DNA of 64,000 nucleotides from the NCBI GenBank assembly GCA_019245755.1, contig JAFARC010000016.1, forward strand, positions 1 to 64,000, in the 5' to 3' direction. The position numbers were made by a program, and so were the translations under genes. The DNA is from Mycobacteriaceae bacterium (GTDB lineage Bacteria > Actinomycetota > Actinomycetes > Mycobacteriales > Mycobacteriaceae). Position 1 is the stretch's first letter; each line of letters opens with the position of its first letter. The notes under the pieces are model-generated. The model had not been told where the DNA came from. It ran no database searches and was given only the letters and a program-made list of their open reading frames with translations. Below, piece after piece: positions 7,880-16,846 of the stretch.

Positions 7880-9523
7880 GTGAGCCAATTTACCGACACG
7901 ATGTACGCCAACGCGTACACAAGCTCTCGGGGGATGGTGACCGGCGAGCCGGATGCTCCAGTGCGGTGCAGCTGGCGTGAAGTGCACGAGAGAGCCCGCC
8001 GCGTCGCGGGTGGTCTGGCACAGGCCGGTGTGGGGCACGGTGATGCGGTGGCCGTGCTGGCTGGCGCCCCCGTCGAGATCGCGCCGATAGCACAGGGGGC
8101 GTGGATGCGTGGGGCCAGCCTGACAATGCTGCACCAGCCCACGCCCCGCACCGACCTGACGGTTTGGGCCGGCGACACCTCGTCGGTCATCGACATGATC
8201 CAGACCAGAACCGTCGTGGTTTCCGATCCGTTCATGGCGGCGATCCCGGCGCTGGAGTCGTGCGGGGTCAAGGCGGTGACCGTCGCGGATTTGTTGCAGT
8301 CGGACCCGGTCGATCCGGTCGACACCGGTGAGGACGATGTCGCGTTGTTGCAGCTGACATCGGGGTCCACCGGGTCGCCGAAAGCGGTGGTGATCACCCA
8401 TCGCAACCTGGTGTCGAACGCCGAGGCGATGTTCGCCGGCGCCAAATACGACCTCCACACCGACGTCATCGTCAGCTGGTTGCCGCTGTTTCATGACATG
8501 GGCATGACTGGTTTTCTCACCGTACCGATGTATTTCGGTGCGGAGCTGGTGAAGATCACGCCGATGGACTTCCTGCGGGACACGCTGCTGTGGGCCAAAC
8601 TCATCGACAAGTACAAGGGCACGATGACGGCGGCGCCCAACTTCGCTTATTCGTTGTTCGCCAAGCGGCTGCGTAAACAGGCCCAGCCGGGCCAGTTCGA
8701 CTTGTCCACCCTGCGGTGGGCGTTGTCGGGCGCCGAGCAAGTCGAACCCGCCGACGTCGAAGACCTCATCGAGGCCGGCGCGCCGTTCGGCCTGCGACCC
8801 GAGGCGATCGTCGGCGCCTACGGGATGGCTGAGACCACGGTGGCGGTGTCGTTTTCTGAGTGCGGTGAGGGCCTGGTGGTCGACGAGGTAGACGCCGATT
8901 TGCTCGCCGCGCTGCGCCGGGCGGTGCCGGCAACCACGGGCCGCACCCGGCGACTGACGTCGTTGGGCCCGCTGCTGCACGGCCTGGACGCCCGGATTAT
9001 CGATGACGACGGGCAGCTGCTGCCCCCGCGCGGCGTCGGCGTAATCGAGGTGCGCGGCGCGCCGGTGACGCCGGGCTACATGACCAGGGCTGGGTTCGTC
9101 GCGGCGCAGGATGCCCGCGGCTGGTATGACACCGGCGATTTGGGGTATCTCACCGAGGACGGACATGTTGTGGTCTGCGGCCGCGTCAAAGATGTGATCA
9201 TCATGGGCGGCCGCAAGGTGTATCCCAGTGATATCGAACGTGCCGCGTGCCGGGTGGCTGGCGTTCGTCCGGGCTGTGCGGTTGCCGTGCGCCTGTACGC
9301 GGGTGGCTCGCGGGAGACCTTCGCGGTTGCGGTCGAATCGAACAACTGGCAAGACCGTGGCGAGGTGCGTCGGATCCGGCATGAAGTGGCCCACGAGGTG
9401 GTGAGCGATGTCGATCTGCGCCCCCGACGCGTCGTGGTCGTAGGACCGGGCACGATTCCGAAGACTCCGTCGGGCAAGCTGCGTCGCGCGCACGCCATGT
9501 CTCTGGTCGAATCGGCGTGCTAG
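7880..9523 (+). CDS. FadD-type fatty-acyl-AMP/CoA ligase
   Basis: This 547-residue adenylate-forming enzyme has the AMP-binding signature [17 protein letters not shown], the [13 protein letters not shown] motif common in fatty-acyl-AMP ligases and FadD proteins, [38 protein letters not shown] and the C-terminal [10 protein letters not shown] with the catalytic Lys. It activates a fatty acid as acyl-adenylate; whether the product goes to CoA or to a carrier protein cannot be decided here. The start is GTG at 7880 with GGGGGAAG as ribosome site. No polyketide synthase or carrier gene is adjacent, so the substrate is unknown. Confidence 0.85.
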   Translation: MSQFTDTMYANAYTSSRGMVTGEPDAPVRCSWREVHERARRVAGGLAQAGVGHGDAVAVLAGAPVEIAPIAQGAWMRGASLTMLHQPTPRTDLTVWAGDTSSVIDMIQTRTVVVSDPFMAAIPALESCGVKAVTVADLLQSDPVDPVDTGEDDVALLQLTSGSTGSPKAVVITHRNLVSNAEAMFAGAKYDLHTDVIVSWLPLFHDMGMTGFLTVPMYFGAELVKITPMDFLRDTLLWAKLIDKYKGTMTAAPNFAYSLFAKRLRKQAQPGQFDLSTLRWALSGAEQVEPADVEDLIEAGAPFGLRPEAIVGAYGMAETTVAVSFSECGEGLVVDEVDADLLAALRRAVPATTGRTRRLTSLGPLLHGLDARIIDDDGQLLPPRGVGVIEVRGAPVTPGYMTRAGFVAAQDARGWYDTGDLGYLTEDGHVVVCGRVKDVIIMGGRKVYPSDIERAACRVAGVRPGCAVAVRLYAGGSRETFAVAVESNNWQDRGEVRRIRHEVAHEVVSDVDLRPRRVVVVGPGTIPKTPSGKLRRAHAMSLVESAC

Positions 9524-9619
9524 TCCGATTGCCACCTAACCATTGATTGCGGCGTAGCGTCGTAATAGTGCGGGCTCGTTTCTTCGGCTTTGGTGTCCCA
9601 CCGTCTCCCATGCCGCATC

Positions 9620-10090
9620 ATGAATGACAGGGGAGGGCTGCGGCCGGCGTGTTCAGCCCGGCTCACGGTGGCGTCTCGCCTTGGTCGCGCCATTGACGGA
9701 GCATGGTGGCCGCGCAGCGCGTCGATGGGCGATGAGTTGCCCGATCTGATCAAGGCTCTGCACGGCCGATTGGGTGAGATCGTCGATATCAGCGTTAATT
9801 GGTCGGAATTGCAGAGCTCGCCAGACCTGAATTCGTTTGACTGGCAACGCAAACCGCAACGTCTGATGACAATCACCGGCCGCGATGCCGAGGTGAACCT
9901 TCTTGTCGTCCCATACTTAACCAGCGCCGCCCTCGCGATAATGGTGCTGCGCCAGGCCGCCGCCCTACCCATCGATCCGGCACATTGCGAAACCAAAGCC
10001 TTCCGGACGGCCGAATGTATTGTGCAGGCCGCGCGCGCGGAAAAGGCGGCACAAAGCAAGCGCGGGATGCGAAGCCGCGAGCAGGACTAG
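9620..10090 (+). CDS. DUF5994 family protein
   Basis: Residues about 14-145 match the DUF5994 pattern seen in mycobacterial proteins: RLTVASRLGRAIDGAWWPRS, ELPDLIKALHGRLGEIVDISVNW, VNLLVVPYLTSAALAIMVLRQAA, and FRTAECIVQAARAEK. The function is unknown. It has no signal peptide and the hydrophobic C-terminal third is probably buried rather than membrane-spanning. An ATG at 9620 is used; a TTG at 9590 in frame would add 10 residues, and neither has a convincing ribosome site. It lies alone between the ligase and a poorly coding stretch. Confidence 0.7.
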   Translation: MNDRGGLRPACSARLTVASRLGRAIDGAWWPRSASMGDELPDLIKALHGRLGEIVDISVNWSELQSSPDLNSFDWQRKPQRLMTITGRDAEVNLLVVPYLTSAALAIMVLRQAAALPIDPAHCETKAFRTAECIVQAARAEKAAQSKRGMRSREQD

Positions 10091-10246
10091 CCATACCCAT
10101 CCATCGGCGCGAGACGAAGCTAATACCCGAGGATCGCGGCCCGCTCGTACATCACTATGCCGATGAGGAAAGCCTTTACCACGATAATCGCCGAGGTGAT
10201 CTCCAGAGCCGTACGTAGTCGCACTAAGACGCCACCCCATCCCCGA

Positions 10247-10696
10247 TCATATGCGAGGCAACTCGCCGTCAGCGCCCCCTTGTCGGGCATGGCGGACCAT
10301 CCGCTCGCTCAGTCGGATGAGCGGGTCCTCCTGACCGCCGGGCATGGTGTAGGCGAGCTGACGCAACTCGCGGGCGAATCCGTATAGATCCTGGCTCAGC
10401 GACCCATCATTCATAAGACAATTCCCCGATCTAGAGTCGACGGCGAAATACGAAAGCCCCGCAATTAGCAAGAATGAAGCCGCGAGCCATGCGATCTGCT
10501 TGACGAAAACCCGCGTCCCACCAGTGTCCTCGCAACCGCCGCCGCTGGGAAGTACTTTCCAGGGGCCGATACCAAGCCACGGGCTCTGGCGATTTCGGTT
10601 TCGATCACAGCGCCGTCCTCCCGACAGGTGGCGGCCTCCCGACCGGCTTTGACCTCCCGACCGGCTTTGAGCATCAACGCCCCGCCACCCAACCAA
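10247..10696 (-). CDS. Possible small membrane protein, start unclear
   Basis: The C-terminal 85 residues read like a real protein: a hydrophobic segment (AWLAASFLLIAGLSYF), then a polar tail with ELRQLAYTMPGGQEDPLIRLSERM. The N-terminal half is Gly/Arg/Ser-rich low complexity and depends on a TTG start, and no start codon lies just before the membrane segment in this frame. Either the gene is shorter and frameshifted, or it is a remnant. No homologue is recognised. Confidence 0.25.
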   Translation of the reverse strand: MVGWRGVDAQSRSGGQSRSGGRHLSGGRRCDRNRNRQSPWLGIGPWKVLPSGGGCEDTGGTRVFVKQIAWLAASFLLIAGLSYFAVDSRSGNCLMNDGSLSQDLYGFARELRQLAYTMPGGQEDPLIRLSERMVRHARQGGADGELPRI

Positions 10697-10783
10697 GGAG
10701 GATGGCCCTGGAACAGCCTGGGGGGACGGCGACCGGCGGGCCAGCAGCTCGCTGCTGAACTGACCAGGGTTGCCACCGCCGGA

Positions 10784-10966
10784 TCACCTCACGTCGACCG
10801 AGGGGCAACCGGCTCCGAGCCGACGCTGCTTCGGGCGATTCCCGCTGCGGTAGTAAGCCAAACAATTAACGTGACCGATGAATCCGACCGCCGCAAGCAG
10901 GATGACGAGACCCCACGGACCTGGGCGGCTCCTACCAGCTCCCGTGGTCGCCTGAGCTCTCAGCAC
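10784..10966 (-). CDS. Possible 60-residue single-pass membrane peptide
   Basis: A GTG-initiated frame gives 60 residues with a clean transmembrane segment (WGLVILLAAVGFIGHVNCLAYY) followed by a basic tail. It lies upstream of the other weak leftward frame. There is no recognised family and no obvious ribosome site, so chance remains possible. Confidence 0.25.
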   Translation of the reverse strand: MLRAQATTGAGRSRPGPWGLVILLAAVGFIGHVNCLAYYRSGNRPKQRRLGAGCPSVDVR

Positions 10967-10998
10967 CTGGGCGCCGCCGTGCGCGTCCCGGCGTAGCG

Positions 10999-11024
10999 TC
11001 CAGTTTAACCTAGTATAAACTGGA
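10999..11024. promoter_or_regulatory. PadR operator overlapping the start region
   Basis: Perfect 9-bp arms TCCAGTTTA and TAAACTGGA are separated by 8 bp and end 3 bp before the ATG of the padR-like gene. PadR proteins usually bind such dyads at their own promoter. Because it covers the space of a ribosome site, the message is probably leaderless or very short-leadered. The AT-rich right arm (TATAAACT) may include the -10 region. Confidence 0.7.
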
Positions 11025-11027
11025 CTT

Positions 11028-11540
11028 ATGTCCTACGTCGACATTTTGATCCTGCGCCACCTGTTCGCTGGCCCGGCTCACGGCTATGAGTTGCGCAAAC
11101 GAATCGAGATGACGGTGGGGTTGGCGTTGAACAACAACACGCTGTATCCCGCGCTGCGCCGGTTTGAGGAAGCAGGCGCGGTGACAAAGACCGCCGAGCA
11201 GCAGCAGAGTCGTCCCCCGCGGCACGTCTATGCATTGACCGATCTCGGCCGGGAACTGCTGCATGACATGCTTGCCGAGTTATCCGCCGATGAGGCCGGC
11301 GACGACACGGAGTTTTTGACCCGCATGGGTCAGTTCCGGTTGCTTACCCCCGCCGAGCGGTTGGCCGTCTTGACCGCCCGCGATGAGGCCATCCTTGCGC
11401 ACCTTGACCGGCTCCGTATGCTACGGGGGCGCGCGGGTGATGAACGCTGGGGCCAGCTGGTCACCGAGGAACTCATCCGACGCAACGAGGCCGAGCGAGC
11501 CTGGCTGGCCAGCCTGCGCGCCGAGGCAGGCCGATCATGA
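11028..11540 (+). CDS. PadR-family transcriptional regulator
   Basis: In this 170-residue protein, residues 1-90 form the PadR winged helix (LRHLFAGPAHGYELRKRIE, LNNNTLYPALRRFEEAGAVTK, RHVYALTDLGRELLHDML). Residues about 100-165 form the helical dimerisation domain of the Vir-like subgroup. It is followed, with a 4-bp ATGA overlap, by a methyltransferase gene, so the pair is one operon. A perfect dyad immediately upstream indicates autorepression. PadR proteins often sense phenolics or antibiotics; the ligand here is unknown. Confidence 0.88.
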   Translation: MSYVDILILRHLFAGPAHGYELRKRIEMTVGLALNNNTLYPALRRFEEAGAVTKTAEQQQSRPPRHVYALTDLGRELLHDMLAELSADEAGDDTEFLTRMGQFRLLTPAERLAVLTARDEAILAHLDRLRMLRGRAGDERWGQLVTEELIRRNEAERAWLASLRAEAGRS

Positions 11541-12178
11541 CGCGCAAGCACCAAAGCCGACACCAGGGGACGACGGCCCCGTATCGAGACCTGGCTGCAT
11601 TCGACGATCGAGCGGATCGCTACGATCACGGCTGGCGCGGGCGCCTGCACCACGAGATCAGTAATCGAACAGCCGATCTGGTCATTGCCAGGGCCGCATC
11701 CCCGAATCGTGTGCTCGATCTCGGGTGCGGTACCGGCTACCTCCTCCGCGTCCTCGCCGGGCACTATCCCGACGCTGAGGAGTTCATGGGCGTCGACGCC
11801 GCACCCCGAATGATTGAGGTGGCCAACAGCGTTGCGCACGACATCCGACTGACGTTCTCGTTCGGGGTAGCCGAGCAGTTGTCCTGCCAGGACGGCGTAA
11901 TCGACCTGATCGTGAGCACCACCTCGTTCGATCACTGGTCCGACCAGCAAGCCGGGCTGATCGAATGCGCGCGGATACTGCGCCCCGGCGGCAGCCTTGT
12001 TCTGGTCGACCAATTTTCCTGCTGGTTCCTGCCCACCCGGCTCATGAGTCGCCGAGGCAAGGCCCGTACCAAGCGCAGGGCCAACCGTCTGCTGCTCCGC
12101 GCAGGCTTCCAGCGCCCGGAATGGCACAACCTCTACGCAGCGATCATCAAGGCGGTGATCGCCACCAAGCCCGCGTAG
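11537..12178 (+). CDS. SAM-dependent methyltransferase, class I
   Basis: The protein has 213 residues. The SAM-binding motif I VLDLGCGTGYLLRVLAG is at about 56-72, followed by FMGVDAAPRMIEVA, VIDLIVSTTSFDHW and ILRPGGSLVLVDQFS, as in UbiE/COQ5-like small-molecule methyltransferases. A basic stretch near residue 170 (RRGKARTKRRANR) is unusual. It is translationally coupled to the PadR gene, so it is probably induced by the regulator's ligand and may modify it. The substrate is not predictable. Confidence 0.85.
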   Translation: MTRKHQSRHQGTTAPYRDLAAFDDRADRYDHGWRGRLHHEISNRTADLVIARAASPNRVLDLGCGTGYLLRVLAGHYPDAEEFMGVDAAPRMIEVANSVAHDIRLTFSFGVAEQLSCQDGVIDLIVSTTSFDHWSDQQAGLIECARILRPGGSLVLVDQFSCWFLPTRLMSRRGKARTKRRANRLLLRAGFQRPEWHNLYAAIIKAVIATKPA

Positions 12179-12291
12179 CGAGGCGTTCCAACGACGACGA
12201 TCTGCCGCACGGATAATTCTCCTGGCGCCCGTCACTGCCGGGTTGGGACAATGGCTGTGATGCCGATAACCGACCGCACCCAGCCGGCCCG

Positions 12292-13509
12292 ATGAGCGAG
12301 GTTATTGTCATCGGGTCCGGCTTCGCCGGGCTGTGGGCCGCGCTCGGGGCCGCGCGCAGGCTCGATGAACTCGCGGTGACCCCGGGCACAGTCGACATCA
12401 CTGTGCTCAGTTCCCGCCCATTTCACGACATTCGGGTGCGCAACTATGAGTCGGACATCAGCCAGTGCCGAATTCCGCTCGGCAGTCTGCTCGACCCGGT
12501 GGGGGTCGCGCATGTCACCGTGGACGTGACGGCCATCGATTCGGTTGCCCAGACTGTGACCGCCGTCGGCGAAGAGGGCGAAACGACCCGCGGCTACGAC
12601 CGGCTGGTGCTTGCCGCGGGTAGCCAGCTGCACAAGCCCGACATACCGGGGCTGCGCGAGTTTGGTTTCGACGTCGACACCTTTGATGGCGCGACGGCAT
12701 TGAACGCCCATCTGGCCCGGCTCGCGGATGCCTCGCCGACGCCGGCGGCGGCCACCGTTGTGGTGGTGGGCGCCGGCCTCACCGGTATCGAGACGGCGTG
12801 TGAACTGCCGGGTCGGCTCGCAGCCATATTCGGCGGCCGTGTCTCGCCACGTGCGCTGCTTGTCGACCATAGTCCCCGCGTGGGCTCCGACATGGGTGAC
12901 TCGGCGCGACCGGTTATCGAAGCGGCGCTGGGCGAGGTCGGGGTCGAGGCGCTCACCGGAGTGGGGGTGGCGGCTGTCGATCAGCACGGTGTGACGCTGA
13001 CCTCGGGTGCGGTGGTGCCGGCCGAGACGGTGGTGTGGTGCGCCGGCATGCGGGCCAGCCCGTTGACCGCTCAATTTCCCGTCGCGCGCGACCGGCTCGG
13101 TCGCCTGCCGGTCGATGAGTATCTGCGGGTTGCGGATGTGGCCGGTGTGTTCGCAGCGGGTGACGTGGCGGCGGCCTGGATGGATGACGACCACGTGTCG
13201 GTGATGTCGTGTCAGCACGGCCGTCCAATGGGACGCTACGCCGGTTACAACGTGATCGGTGATCTTCTCGGCGAGCCGATGCTGCCACTCCGGATTCCTT
13301 GGTATGTCACGGTTTTGGACCTCGGTCCAGCTGGCGCCGTCTACACCGAAGGGTGGGATCGTCAGGTCGTCTCGCGCGGAGCCGAGGCCAAAGCCACCAA
13401 GCGCACCATTAACACCCAACGCATTTACCCGCCGACGAACGGTGCCCGCGATGGGTTACTGGCCGCCGCGGCCCCGGCACTGCAGAATCGCCCGGGGCTT
13501 GGCCACTAG
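12292..13509 (+). CDS. NDH-2-like FAD/NAD(P) oxidoreductase (Rv1812c-like)
   Basis: This 405-residue flavoprotein has an N-terminal FAD Rossmann motif IGSGFAGLWAA, a second dinucleotide motif VVVGAGLTGIETACE for NAD(P)H, and the C-terminal FAD motif GVFAAGDVAAAWMD. It resembles Rv1812c and the type II NADH dehydrogenase-like family. The C-terminal membrane-anchoring helices of true NDH-2 are not obvious. It probably passes electrons from NAD(P)H to a quinone or another acceptor. The gene stands alone, convergent with the isocitrate lyase gene 27 bp away. Confidence 0.8.
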   Translation: MSEVIVIGSGFAGLWAALGAARRLDELAVTPGTVDITVLSSRPFHDIRVRNYESDISQCRIPLGSLLDPVGVAHVTVDVTAIDSVAQTVTAVGEEGETTRGYDRLVLAAGSQLHKPDIPGLREFGFDVDTFDGATALNAHLARLADASPTPAAATVVVVGAGLTGIETACELPGRLAAIFGGRVSPRALLVDHSPRVGSDMGDSARPVIEAALGEVGVEALTGVGVAAVDQHGVTLTSGAVVPAETVVWCAGMRASPLTAQFPVARDRLGRLPVDEYLRVADVAGVFAAGDVAAAWMDDDHVSVMSCQHGRPMGRYAGYNVIGDLLGEPMLPLRIPWYVTVLDLGPAGAVYTEGWDRQVVSRGAEAKATKRTINTQRIYPPTNGARDGLLAAAAPALQNRPGLGH

Positions 13510-13536
13510 CCCTCGCCGCACCCACCCACCGCGCCG

Positions 13537-15834
13537 CTAATCTTCCTTGCGGATCAACCGCCCCAGCGCCGCGCGATCGGGGGCCAGCAGTTCGTCGATG
13601 CGCGGGTGGTTCACGTCCGCGACGATGATCTCCCCGACCTCCTGGTGGACGTCGCGGAAGACGCCATGCGACTTCATCTTCGACGTCTGATAGAGGTTGT
13701 CCTCGGTGGGGGTGACGTAGTGCACCGCATCGGCCTTGAAACGGTGCACCAGCCACAGGTGGATCAAGGTCATCAGGCGCTTCTTACGGAGCGGCTCGGC
13801 ATAGGTGTTCTGATCGCGCACCGTGAGGATGCTGCGTCCGTGCCGGTCTTGGAACGGAGCGAAGATTACGTTGGCGAGTTTTTCTTCGCCCTCGCCCCGT
13901 TCGCCGTAAATCCCGAGCTCGAGCAGCTCCGAGCCGGCGCGCTGCGGCCGTAGTTGCACGCGGAACTTCTCTCCCAGCTGGTAGTGCTCGCTCCACAGCG
14001 CTAGCCATTCCTCCAGCAGCTTCTTCGGCACCTCGGTCTGCACGAGATGCTGGTGCTGGGTGGAGCCCTTGCCCATGGCCTTGGTCGTCGCCGTGCGCCC
14101 CGACGAGGCCAGCAACGCGGCATCGGCGCGCGGGCCGCCGGCCAGCGTTTGCGGCGTGCGGTAGGGCGACTCGACCAGCCGCAGCTTGCGTTGCAAGCGC
14201 GCCAGCGCCAGCATGCCGTCCTGCCTGAGTGCGGTGGCGAACTCCTCGGCGGCGACGCCATCGATCTGGTGTCCGCCGTAGGTGATGAAGTTGAAGACGA
14301 AGCCCATCCTGGCGAGTTCCTCGGGGAAACACCGCATCTCCTCGTCGCTCATGCCGGTGGTGTCCCAGTTGAACGAGGGCGAGAGGTTGTAGGCCAACAT
14401 CTTGTCGGGGAATTCGGCATGGACCGCCTCGGCGAACTGCCGGGCGTCGGCGAGATCCGCGGTCTTCGTCTCCATCCACAGGATGTCGGCGAACGGCGCC
14501 GCCGCAAGGGACTTGGCGATCGCATAGGGTATGCCGCCTCGGACCTGGTAATAGCCTTCTGGGCTCTTGGCCAGTTCGCAATCCCAGCCGGCGTCGGCAC
14601 CCAGCGCCTTCGCCTTGTCGCGGGCGGCATACAGCGATGCACGCTCCGCGAACCGCCGCCACTCCGCGGCGCTCATGTCGAGCGGTTCGCCCTCGCTTTC
14701 GCCGAATTCGAGCAGGTCCGCGACGGCCTCGCCGTAGGTCTTCAGCCCGGCGTCGTCCTCCCACGCATCGACGAACCGTGACTCGACCTTGTCGTACAGA
14801 TCGTCGATCGATCGCTGCCCGTTGTGCTGCCAGGCCGTGGCCGCCTCGGCGACCACGTCCGCGATGCCTTGGCGCTCGAGCCAGGCATCGGCGGCGGCGT
14901 ACTCGCCGTCGGGCAGGGCGTAGAGGAGATGACCGTTCAGCTCGGTGACGCCCAGCTCATAGAAGCGCCGCAGCATTGCCAGGAAGCAGGCCTTATAGGA
15001 TGGAATCTTCAGGTTGGTGGCGCCAAGGAGGAACGGCTGGTCGCGCTCGTCGGCGCGGCTGTCGAGCAGGCTTGCCGCCTCGGCATCCGTACGGGCGACG
15101 ATGATGCCGGGCACCCCCATCACGTCGAGCTGGAAGCGGGCGGCGTTGAGGCGCTTGATCTGTTCGTCGGAAGGCACCAGCACTTTGCCGCTTTGATGGC
15201 CGCACTTCTTGGTGCCGGGGCGTTGGTCCTCGATGTGATATCCCGGCACGCCGGCCTCGACGAAGCGGCGGATCAGGTTGCGTACGTGCGGGTCGGCCCC
15301 GTGGCCGGTATCGGCGTCGGCGACGACGAAAGGCCGGAAGTCATAAGCCGGGGTCGCGGCGCGTTGCGCTTCGGTCATGCGCGAGCGCAGGTACTGCTGA
15401 TTGCGGTCAGCGGTGAGAAGGGCGCGCACCAGGCCCGCGGCCTCGTCCGGCACCTGGCTCAGTGGATAGCTCGCGAGATCGGGCCCCGGATCCTCGCTGA
15501 TGGAGCCCTTGGCCGAAGTCGCCCAACCGCCGAGGTAGATCCCCTCGATGCCCATCCGCTTCATGGTTACTGCCTGCCCCGGCGAGTAGGGGCCGAACGT
15601 GGTGATGCTGTTGCCCTCGGCGAAGAGCTCGCGCAGCCGATCGTAGAAGGCCGCCGCAGCCTCTCGTGCCACGGTGTAGTCAATGGGGATCGAGCCGCGC
15701 TGCTCCACGACTTGGCGGGCCGTGTAGAGGCGAACGATCCCGTCGAAGCGCGGACTGTCGAAGTATCGCTGCGTGGCAGCGACGTCCCGCTCAAACGGTG
15801 TGCGGGCCGCTACATCAGCGTCGATGATGGCCAT
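13537..15834 (-). CDS. icl2: Isocitrate lyase 2 (AceA), intact long form
   Basis: This 765-residue isocitrate lyase of the long actinobacterial type cleaves isocitrate to glyoxylate and succinate in the glyoxylate shunt; the mycobacterial enzymes also act as methylisocitrate lyase. The catalytic signature KKCGH is at 209-213 (C211), preceded by GYHIEDQ and followed by [11 protein letters not shown]. The roughly 155-residue C-terminal extension is typical of ICL2. In M. tuberculosis H37Rv the corresponding gene is split into aceAa and aceAb; here it is one uninterrupted frame. A good ribosome site, GAGGAG, precedes the ATG. It is needed for growth on fatty acids. Confidence 0.95.
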   Translation of the reverse strand: MAIIDADVAARTPFERDVAATQRYFDSPRFDGIVRLYTARQVVEQRGSIPIDYTVAREAAAAFYDRLRELFAEGNSITTFGPYSPGQAVTMKRMGIEGIYLGGWATSAKGSISEDPGPDLASYPLSQVPDEAAGLVRALLTADRNQQYLRSRMTEAQRAATPAYDFRPFVVADADTGHGADPHVRNLIRRFVEAGVPGYHIEDQRPGTKKCGHQSGKVLVPSDEQIKRLNAARFQLDVMGVPGIIVARTDAEAASLLDSRADERDQPFLLGATNLKIPSYKACFLAMLRRFYELGVTELNGHLLYALPDGEYAAADAWLERQGIADVVAEAATAWQHNGQRSIDDLYDKVESRFVDAWEDDAGLKTYGEAVADLLEFGESEGEPLDMSAAEWRRFAERASLYAARDKAKALGADAGWDCELAKSPEGYYQVRGGIPYAIAKSLAAAPFADILWMETKTADLADARQFAEAVHAEFPDKMLAYNLSPSFNWDTTGMSDEEMRCFPEELARMGFVFNFITYGGHQIDGVAAEEFATALRQDGMLALARLQRKLRLVESPYRTPQTLAGGPRADAALLASSGRTATTKAMGKGSTQHQHLVQTEVPKKLLEEWLALWSEHYQLGEKFRVQLRPQRAGSELLELGIYGERGEGEEKLANVIFAPFQDRHGRSILTVRDQNTYAEPLRKKRLMTLIHLWLVHRFKADAVHYVTPTEDNLYQTSKMKSHGVFRDVHQEVGEIIVADVNHPRIDELLAPDRAALGRLIRKED

Positions 15835-15927
15835 GGGTTTACGCTCCTCTTCAGGCCGGTTCCGGCCGATACTCCGAGTGTATGGCTGTCGTGGCGCACC
15901 GAGTTTTGAAACGGCACCGCACAGCGG

Positions 15928-16734
15928 CTACATGTGCGAACCGCCGTCGACGCGGACTTCGGTTCCGGTGACGAAGGAGGCGTCGGACGAGCCGAGCATC
16001 GCCACCACGGCGGCCACCGCGTCGGGTTTGGCGAAGATGGCGCCGTCGTCGAGTGGCAGCATCGGAATGAGCTTGCCGAACAACGCCGCGTCGGCGTCGG
16101 CGGGCAGGCCCGGGCCGACGCTTTCACGGGACTGTCCGGATCCGTCCGTCATCCCGGACGAGATTGACCCCGGCTGAACGCAGTTGAACCGGATGCGTTG
16201 CTTGCTGAACTCCAGCGCCAGAGCATGGGTCATGGACTGGATTCCGCCCTTGGACGCTGCGTAGGCCGCCATGTAGGGATGACCGAAGGCCGCCGAGGTG
16301 GAACTGAAGTTCACCACCGCCGGCGCATTGCCGCCGAGAAGCGCTGGAATCGCTTCCCGGGTCACCAGGAAGGTGCCCACCAGGTTGATGCGGATGATGT
16401 GCTCGAATTCGCTCAGTGTGGTCTGCGCGAAATGCCCTGAACGCAGAATCCCGGCCGCGTTGACGAGCGTGTCCAGACCGCCGAGCGCCTGCACCGACCG
16501 AGCCATACCGTCGACGACCGAGTTCTCGTCGCCGACGTTCATGACGACGGTGGTCAGCCGGTCGTCGCAGGCCCCTGCTCTGCTGCGGGTGTCGCTGAGT
16601 CCCGCCTCGCTGATGTCGGCGGCGACGACCTTGCCTCCTTCGGACAGGATGCGCAGCACGCTTGCCTGTCCGATGCCTGACCCGCCCCCGGTGACCAGCA
16701 CCCGCCGGTCGGTGTAGCGCTGCAATGGCTGCAC
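15928..16734 (-). CDS. Short-chain dehydrogenase/reductase
   Basis: This 268-residue classical SDR has the cofactor motif TGGGSGIG at about 15-22, NAAG in VNAAGILRS, catalytic Ser in NFSSTSAAF, the YxxxK motif YAASK, and the terminal VTGTEVRVDGGSHM. D40 after the second strand (VVAADIS) favours NAD(H). The start is GTG. It lies 93 bp upstream of the isocitrate lyase gene on the same strand, with no evidence of shared function. The substrate is unknown. Confidence 0.85.
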   Translation of the reverse strand: MQPLQRYTDRRVLVTGGGSGIGQASVLRILSEGGKVVAADISEAGLSDTRSRAGACDDRLTTVVMNVGDENSVVDGMARSVQALGGLDTLVNAAGILRSGHFAQTTLSEFEHIIRINLVGTFLVTREAIPALLGGNAPAVVNFSSTSAAFGHPYMAAYAASKGGIQSMTHALALEFSKQRIRFNCVQPGSISSGMTDGSGQSRESVGPGLPADADAALFGKLIPMLPLDDGAIFAKPDAVAAVVAMLGSSDASFVTGTEVRVDGGSHM

Positions 16735-16846
16735 GATCTGATGTTACGTGGCCAGCGGGAAACACCCGGCAACCCTGCGCGACGTCGCCCGACCACAAAC
16801 GCCGCTATGAGCAGCGGTTATGCTGAGGAATCGCAAGGAGCCGGTA

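Larger units (their letters stand above)
10091..10998. other. Stretch without a confident gene
   Basis: About 0.9 kb here lacks a gene I can defend. Two weak leftward frames with one hydrophobic segment each are listed separately. The stretch contains a perfect 18-bp tandem duplication (10635-10652 and 10653-10670, CCTCCCGACCGGCTTTGA) and less regular third-position GC than its neighbours. No transposase, integrase, tRNA or phage gene was recognised. It may be decayed coding DNA. Confidence 0.5.

Noticed and set aside
7697-9535. 612-codon leftward frame opposite the FadD-type ligase
   Set aside because: His/Arg/Gln-rich antisense shadow; the rightward frame has all adenylation motifs.
10628-10996. 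122-codon rightward frame in the poorly coding stretch
   Set aside because: Contains the 18-bp tandem repeat, has no ribosome site and no recognisable fold; probably chance.
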